Shown here piece by piece: positions 59,676 through 64,000 of a stretch of 64,000 nucleotides of DNA (positions are counted from its first letter, which is position 1; each line of letters opens with the position of its first letter). The notes under the pieces are model-generated. The model was not told where the DNA came from and searched no databases. It saw nothing but the letters and a program-made list of their open reading frames with translations. The stretch lies in NCBI GenBank assembly GCA_036557225.1, contig DATBHX010000055.1:1-64000 (forward strand). Direction: 5' to 3'. Source of the DNA: Angelobacter sp036557225 (lineage in GTDB: Bacteria; Acidobacteriota; Terriglobia; Terriglobales; Acidobacteriaceae). The position numbers were made by a program, and so were the translations under genes.

Positions 59676-60767
59676 ATGAAAATCATCGTCCTGGCGCCGG
59701 AAACCGATAATCACACCGCTCCCTTGAAATGGGCCCTGGAGAAGGCCGGCTACACCGTAGTGTGCTGGGGCGGACTCTCCTGGATGGGACAAGGCCAGGC
59801 TTCAATTCTGCTGGGCAGCAATAATTCGCTCATACTCGGCGGGCATTCTGCAGATCCTGGTGACGTCGTGTGGATCCGCCGGCCGGAGCCGCCGCAGCCC
59901 AATCCCAAAACTTCAGAAGCCGACAAAAAATTCGCAGGGCTGGAGTATCGCGCGCTCTACCATTCCATTGCTTACCTGCTGGAGACGCTGCCAGTGTGGT
60001 GTATCAACAAATATTCAGCGGCCAGGATCATGGTCCAGAAGTCTGTACAACTGCAAATCGCGCAGAGATGCGGCCTCAAGATCCCCGACACGCTCATGTC
60101 GAACAATCCTGATGCGGTCAGAGCTTTTTTGCGCCGCGGCGGCCGAAGCGTCTGCAAAGGTTTTACTCCGCACGTATGGCAGAAAAACGGCTACACCTCT
60201 GTGGCCATCACGGAGACTTTCGAGCTTACCAGTGACAAGCTGCCGCCTGACGAGGTCCTCACCTACGCTCCCGCCATCTACCAGGAGCTGGTTCCCAAAG
60301 AGTACGACATTCGCATGGTGCTCATGGGGAGCCACGTCTACTCCTATGCTCTCAAGAACACCAAAAAAGCGCTGGATTGGCGCCAGGACGCCGGCTTCGG
60401 CCACGTAACGGCAGAGTTGGTCCCGACTCCGCCCGACGTGGAAAAAGGTATTCTCGAATTTGCCCGGCAATCCGGCGTGTGCTTCGGCTCGCTCGATTTC
60501 GGTGTCGACGCCAAGGGGCATTGGTGGTTCCTGGAGATCAATGAGCAAGGCCAGTTCCTCTGGCTTGACCAGTTCAACCCTGAGCTGAAAATCATGGGGA
60601 AATTCTGCGCTTTCGTCACCGCGCCGGAGGGTTCAACCGAGCCGCTGGAAGCGCGCGAAGACCTCTTCCCCACGCTCAAAGAGTACGAGGAACTGTTGAA
60701 GCGCGAAGAAGTGCCGCCTCCGGCGCGTCCGCATTCGGAAGACCCGTTCCTCTCGACTGAAGCTTAA
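59676..60767 (+). CDS. ATP-grasp peptide ligase of graspetide (microviridin) type
   Basis: This is a 363-residue enzyme; ATG 59676 follows GGAGG at 7-12 nt. It resembles MvdC/MvdD, PsnB and TgnB, which join Thr/Ser/Lys side chains of a core peptide to Asp/Glu side chains. Support: DVVWIRRPEPP (63-73; the W-x-R-R-P segment of these enzymes), Lys 161 in VCKGF (ATP lid), QELVPKEYDIRMVLMGSHVYS (203-223), and LDFGVDAKGHWWFLEINEQGQFLWLD with Asp 274, Glu 287 and Asn 289 as Mg-ATP ligands. The N-terminal domain is short, and the last 45 residues are charged. It follows eight peptide genes that carry fitting Thr and Asp/Glu. Which residues are joined is unknown. A second ligase or an acetyltransferase is absent. 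Confidence 0.85.
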   Translation: MKIIVLAPETDNHTAPLKWALEKAGYTVVCWGGLSWMGQGQASILLGSNNSLILGGHSADPGDVVWIRRPEPPQPNPKTSEADKKFAGLEYRALYHSIAYLLETLPVWCINKYSAARIMVQKSVQLQIAQRCGLKIPDTLMSNNPDAVRAFLRRGGRSVCKGFTPHVWQKNGYTSVAITETFELTSDKLPPDEVLTYAPAIYQELVPKEYDIRMVLMGSHVYSYALKNTKKALDWRQDAGFGHVTAELVPTPPDVEKGILEFARQSGVCFGSLDFGVDAKGHWWFLEINEQGQFLWLDQFNPELKIMGKFCAFVTAPEGSTEPLEAREDLFPTLKEYEELLKREEVPPPARPHSEDPFLSTEA

Positions 60768-60823
60768 GTTCGGAGAGACGAGCCTTTGCCGGTTGCGGGC
60801 TGTTTGCTGTACAACTGAGGGCG

Positions 60824-61717
60824 ATGAAGATCGCCAAAAAAACCGAAAAACTGGTCGGAGCCTACGAGGTCCGTCACGGGAGTTCCTTTCGCCTCAAAGA
60901 CTACGATCCCAGCGACGTTCGTGGCATTCACTCGAAAGAAAAAGCCGTCGCGGCGCTGCAGAAGAGCGTCAGTGTCCTCCAGGATCTGCAGGAAAGGCTT
61001 TACGCGCAGGACGAGTGGTCAGTACTGCTGATCTTTCAGGCCATGGACGCGGCCGGTAAAGATAGCGTGGTCAAACACGTGATGTCCGGCGTGAACCCGC
61101 AGGCCTGCGAGGTCGCCAGCTTCAAGCAGCCTTCGACCGAAGAACTCGACCATGATTTTCTGTGGCGCACCACGCGCCGTTTGCCGCAACGCGGTAAGAT
61201 CGGCATTTTTAATCGTTCTTATTACGAAGAAGTGCTGGTGGTCCGCGTGCATCAGGAGTTTCTGGCCAAACAGCATCTACCGCCGGAACTGGTGACCAAA
61301 AAAATCTGGAAAGAACGTTATGAAGACATTGTGAACTTTGAGAGCTATCTCAGCCGGAATGGCACGGTGATTCGCAAGTTCTTTCTGAATGTCTCGAAAG
61401 AAGAGCAAAAAAGGCGTTTTCTGGCCCGGTTGGACGAACCGGAGAAAAACTGGAAATTCTCCGAGGCTGACGTCCACGAACGACAGCACTGGGACGAATA
61501 CATGGACGCTTACGAAGACATGATCCGCCATACGGCATGCCCGCATGCGCCATGGTACGTGATCCCAGCGGACAACAAATGGTTCACGCATATTGCCGTC
61601 AGCGCCGTGATCATTGATACTTTGCGCAATCTCAACCTGCAATTCCCTAAAGTAGACAAGCAGCGGCGCAAAGAACTCGGGAAAGCACGGGAATCGCTGC
61701 AGAAAGAAAAAGACTGA
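60824..61717 (+). CDS. ppk2: Polyphosphate kinase 2 family protein
   Basis: This 297-residue enzyme makes nucleoside phosphates from polyphosphate (or the reverse). It carries the PPK2 Walker A QAMDAAGKDS (72-81), the catalytic FNRSYYEEVLV (129-139) and the YLSRNGTVIRKFFLNVSKEEQ-type segment, and the NWKFSEADVHERQHWDEYM lid. Start ATG 60824 has a poor ribosome site. It lies 56 nt after the ligase stop on the same strand. Class (AMP or ADP use) cannot be told by eye. It is convergent with rfbC, 16 nt apart. Confidence 0.85.
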   Translation: MKIAKKTEKLVGAYEVRHGSSFRLKDYDPSDVRGIHSKEKAVAALQKSVSVLQDLQERLYAQDEWSVLLIFQAMDAAGKDSVVKHVMSGVNPQACEVASFKQPSTEELDHDFLWRTTRRLPQRGKIGIFNRSYYEEVLVVRVHQEFLAKQHLPPELVTKKIWKERYEDIVNFESYLSRNGTVIRKFFLNVSKEEQKRRFLARLDEPEKNWKFSEADVHERQHWDEYMDAYEDMIRHTACPHAPWYVIPADNKWFTHIAVSAVIIDTLRNLNLQFPKVDKQRRKELGKARESLQKEKD

Positions 61718-61733
61718 CGATCACTGGCGTCCC

Positions 61734-62315
61734 TTACTTCGGCCGGTATACGACGTTGTCGGCCAAGGGCGATTTCAACCATTCTTTCAGGCTCTGCGCG
61801 TTGCGATCGCGCTCTGACGTTTCGGCACTCGCCAGGTCAATCGGCCATTTCACGCCCACGTCCGGGTCGGCAAAATGGATTCCGCTTTCACCTTTCTGGT
61901 TGTAAACGCCCGTTGTCTTGTATTGGACTTCGCAATCGTCCGTCAGCGAGCAGAAGCCGCGGGCAAAGCTGTAGGGGGCCCAAACCTGCTTCTTGTTCTC
62001 TTCGGAAACTTCCAGCCCGAACCACTGACCAAGCGTAGGCGAACCTTTGCGCACGTCGACCGCTACCAGGAAGGCGGCGCCGCGGGTGACGCGCATGAGC
62101 TTGCCCATCGGCGGGTCCCATTGAAAGTGCAGGCCGCGCAACACGCCCTTCTTTGACTTCGAGTGATTGTCTTGCACAAATTCTGTAGGCAAGCCCAATT
62201 CACGAAACTGGTCCGCACGGTAGGTCTCCATGAAGAAGCCGCGTGAGTCGCCACGAACCTCCGGCAGCACAACCACTACATCATTCAGGTGAACAGACTC
62301 GATCTTGAAAGCCAT
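61734..62315 (-). CDS. rfbC: dTDP-4-dehydrorhamnose 3,5-epimerase
   Basis: This is a 193-residue cupin-fold enzyme of dTDP-rhamnose synthesis. It has the family signature RGDSRGFFMETYRADQF, FVQDNHSKSKKGVLRGLHFQ with catalytic His 63, VAVDVRKGSPT and the QYKTTGVYNQKGESGI region holding the Tyr. It lies 51 nt downstream of the symporter gene on the same strand. The other rml genes are not in the window, so it may serve a cell-surface polysaccharide made elsewhere. Confidence 0.9.
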   Translation of the reverse strand: MAFKIESVHLNDVVVVLPEVRGDSRGFFMETYRADQFRELGLPTEFVQDNHSKSKKGVLRGLHFQWDPPMGKLMRVTRGAAFLVAVDVRKGSPTLGQWFGLEVSEENKKQVWAPYSFARGFCSLTDDCEVQYKTTGVYNQKGESGIHFADPDVGVKWPIDLASAETSERDRNAQSLKEWLKSPLADNVVYRPK

Positions 62316-62366
62316 TCGAGCATAGCTCCTTGAATCGCAGGAATTGACTGCTGATTGCTTCGGGCG

Positions 62367-64000
62367 TCAGGAAGGGTTCTTCTGCGCCTGCGCCGACTCC
62401 ATTTCGAGTGTAACAGCCGGCTGGTCTGTGCCGGAGAGCGCCTGCCAGCCACGCCGCGAGAGATCCCAGAAGATCAGGTAGCCGGCTACAGCCGCAACTG
62501 CCAACAGCAACACTCCGAGGATCCAGTCGCCAAAGATGACCTTGCCGATCCCAAACAGTGTTGCATAAACCAGCACGCAGCCCATCACCCAGTCAAAAGC
62601 GTTGCTGGCTACGTCGCGCACCTTCGGGATTTCCGGCGCGAGCGCGGCAATCTTCTTCCACCCATGCACGGTCGGACGCACGCGCCGATAGAAAGCTACC
62701 AGCCGCTCTTCCGATTCGGCGGGAGTCAGGAACGTGGCTGCAATCCAGGCCACGGTGGTAATGCCGGCGGTGATGAGCGAGGTCGTTGCGAAGGTAACCG
62801 GATCGTCCCCTGGTCGAAGATTGTGCAGAACAATGGCGACAACAGCGGCCACGATCATGGCGCTGATTTCGCTCCAGGCATTGATCCGCCACCAGTACCA
62901 GCGCAGGATATACACCGCACCTGTGCCCACGCCGAGGCCAAGTACAATCTGCCATCCCTGGCCGACGGAATGCAGTTGCTGAGCAACGTAGCCGCTCACC
63001 AGCACCAACAGAATCGTGAACAGGCGTCCAATCGCGACGTAGTGTTTTTCTGTTTTACCCTTGGCCAAAAAGCGCCGATACAAATCATTCACCAGGTAGG
63101 AAACGCCCCAATTCAGCTGCGTACCCAGCGTAGACATAAATGCAGCGAGAAAAGCCGCTACCATTACGCCGCGCAATGCAGGGGGCAGAAAGTCGCGCAA
63201 CACCATCACGTAGCCCTGCTGCGGATTGGCGCCAAAGGCTGCGTCCGGCCGCAGGCCGCCGTGCGGTGAATAGACCGCCAGCGCCACCAGGCCGGTGATG
63301 ATCCAGGGCCAAGGCCGCACTGCGTAGTGGGCAATGTTGAACCACAGCGTTGCACCCAGAGAATTTTTCTCATCGCGAGCGCAGAACATGCGTTGGGCAA
63401 CATATCCGCCGCCACCCGGCTCGGCTCCCGGATACCACGCCGACCACCACTGCACGCCCAGGTACATGAGGAACGTAAGAACAGGCAGCGTCCAGATGGC
63501 GCTTGAGGCCCAGCCAAGATGGAAATCGGGAAAGAAGGCCAGCGGGTTCGAGGTTTGTGCTCCTGTTTGATGTACGGCATCGCCCACAATCTGCAACCGC
63601 AGCTTGAGCGCCTCCATGCCGCCGATCTTCACTACAGCCACCCAGGCCAGCACCACGACCATTGCCATCTTCAGGATGAATTGAAACAGGTCTGTGACCA
63701 GCACGCCCCACAGGCCGCCGATCGAGGTATAGATGCCGGTAAATGGAATCAGAATAAAGATGCAGATGAGCAGCGCCGTATGGCTGGGATCGCCAAGCGT
63801 GTAATGAAGTAGCGTGTGACCGCCCAACACAATCTCCAACACCTTGCCTTTGGCGATCAGCGGCCCCAGCAGCACAGCCACAATACTAACCATGGCATTC
63901 GTGACCCAGCCAAGAATGAGGCAATTCATCGCCAGACCGAGATAGACAGCCTTAAAACCGCGTAAGAACGCCGCTGGTTTGCCGCCGTAGCGAATCTCAG
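62367..64000 (-). CDS. Sodium:solute symporter family protein, 5' end outside window
   Basis: The frame is open past the right edge, beginning ...EIRYGGKPAAFLRGFKAVYLGLAMNCLILGWV; the Met at 63929 is internal. About 540 residues are visible with roughly ten to twelve hydrophobic segments. Features of SSF proteins are RGFKAVYLGLAMN, IPFTGIYTSIGGLWGVLVTDLFQF, LGVQWWSAWYPGAEPGGGGYVAQRMFCARDEKNS and LRGVMVAAFLAAFMSTLGTQLNWGVSYLVNDLY (sodium-binding helices). The substrate cannot be read. The C-terminus is polar and ends AQAQKNPS. Its stop is 51 nt before the rfbC start. Confidence 0.85.
   Translation of the reverse strand, partial: EIRYGGKPAAFLRGFKAVYLGLAMNCLILGWVTNAMVSIVAVLLGPLIAKGKVLEIVLGGHTLLHYTLGDPSHTALLICIFILIPFTGIYTSIGGLWGVLVTDLFQFILKMAMVVVLAWVAVVKIGGMEALKLRLQIVGDAVHQTGAQTSNPLAFFPDFHLGWASSAIWTLPVLTFLMYLGVQWWSAWYPGAEPGGGGYVAQRMFCARDEKNSLGATLWFNIAHYAVRPWPWIITGLVALAVYSPHGGLRPDAAFGANPQQGYVMVLRDFLPPALRGVMVAAFLAAFMSTLGTQLNWGVSYLVNDLYRRFLAKGKTEKHYVAIGRLFTILLVLVSGYVAQQLHSVGQGWQIVLGLGVGTGAVYILRWYWWRINAWSEISAMIVAAVVAIVLHNLRPGDDPVTFATTSLITAGITTVAWIAATFLTPAESEERLVAFYRRVRPTVHGWKKIAALAPEIPKVRDVASNAFDWVMGCVLVYATLFGIGKVIFGDWILGVLLLAVAAVAGYLIFWDLSRRGWQALSGTDQPAVTLEMESAQAQKNPS

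Overview
The window looks like a chromosomal segment of an acidobacterium (class Terriglobia-like). I infer this from its GC-rich coding DNA, a 1,060-residue sortilin/BNR-propeller exported protein with a second one cut by the left edge, several giant secreted propeller/fibronectin/DUF11 proteins, and short dispersed repeats of a kind I associate with that phylum. No phage, insertion sequence or CRISPR array was found. There is one tRNA gene, tRNA-Arg(CCT).

Layout. 1-6 kb: exported proteins (sortilin-like propellers, a LolA-like protein, a four-repeat cyanovirin-type lectin). 6-14 kb: a DUF3467 protein, an ArnT/PMT-like membrane glycosyltransferase, small zinc-ribbon-like and membrane peptides, a carbohydrate-active propeller protein, a periplasmic binding protein, the tRNA, a DUF2278 protein and small repeat or lipoprotein genes. 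14-28 kb: three large paralogous secreted proteins (propeller, FN3, DUF11) separated by long intergenic regions full of repeated RNA-like structures. A fourth paralog lies on the minus strand at 37.5-40.2 kb. 28-37 kb: a Crp/Fnr regulator, a Tat-type multicopper oxidase, a Sco1-cytochrome c fusion, a block of tandem noncoding repeats and a di-haem peroxidase. 40-47 kb: an EF-hand-like secreted protein, a sigma-54 activator with a degenerate receiver, a TPR protein, and overlapping xerD-xerC. 47-55 kb: an aldo/keto reductase, a DUF72 protein, and a wall-recycling group (beta-lactamase-NamZ fusion, serine hydrolase, MurQ, MurA).

54.8-60.8 kb is the most interesting part and reads as a complete peptide natural product locus. 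It contains a short HlyD-like membrane protein, a C39-peptidase ABC exporter with its catalytic triad intact, eight tandem small precursor peptides with one conserved leader (NRVLxRxGAREL...E...V.GG) and variable Thr-rich/Asp-Gly-Asp/GEC cores, and an ATP-grasp ligase resembling the microviridin/plesiocin (graspetide) ligases. The inferred route is ligase-made side-chain macrocycles on the core, then leader removal and export by the C39 transporter. Hairpins, including a strong intrinsic terminator between the last peptide and the ligase, probably set the precursor-to-enzyme ratio.

60.8-64 kb holds a PPK2 kinase, an RfbC epimerase and a sodium:solute symporter cut by the right edge. All assignments come from reading motifs by eye; no database search was run.
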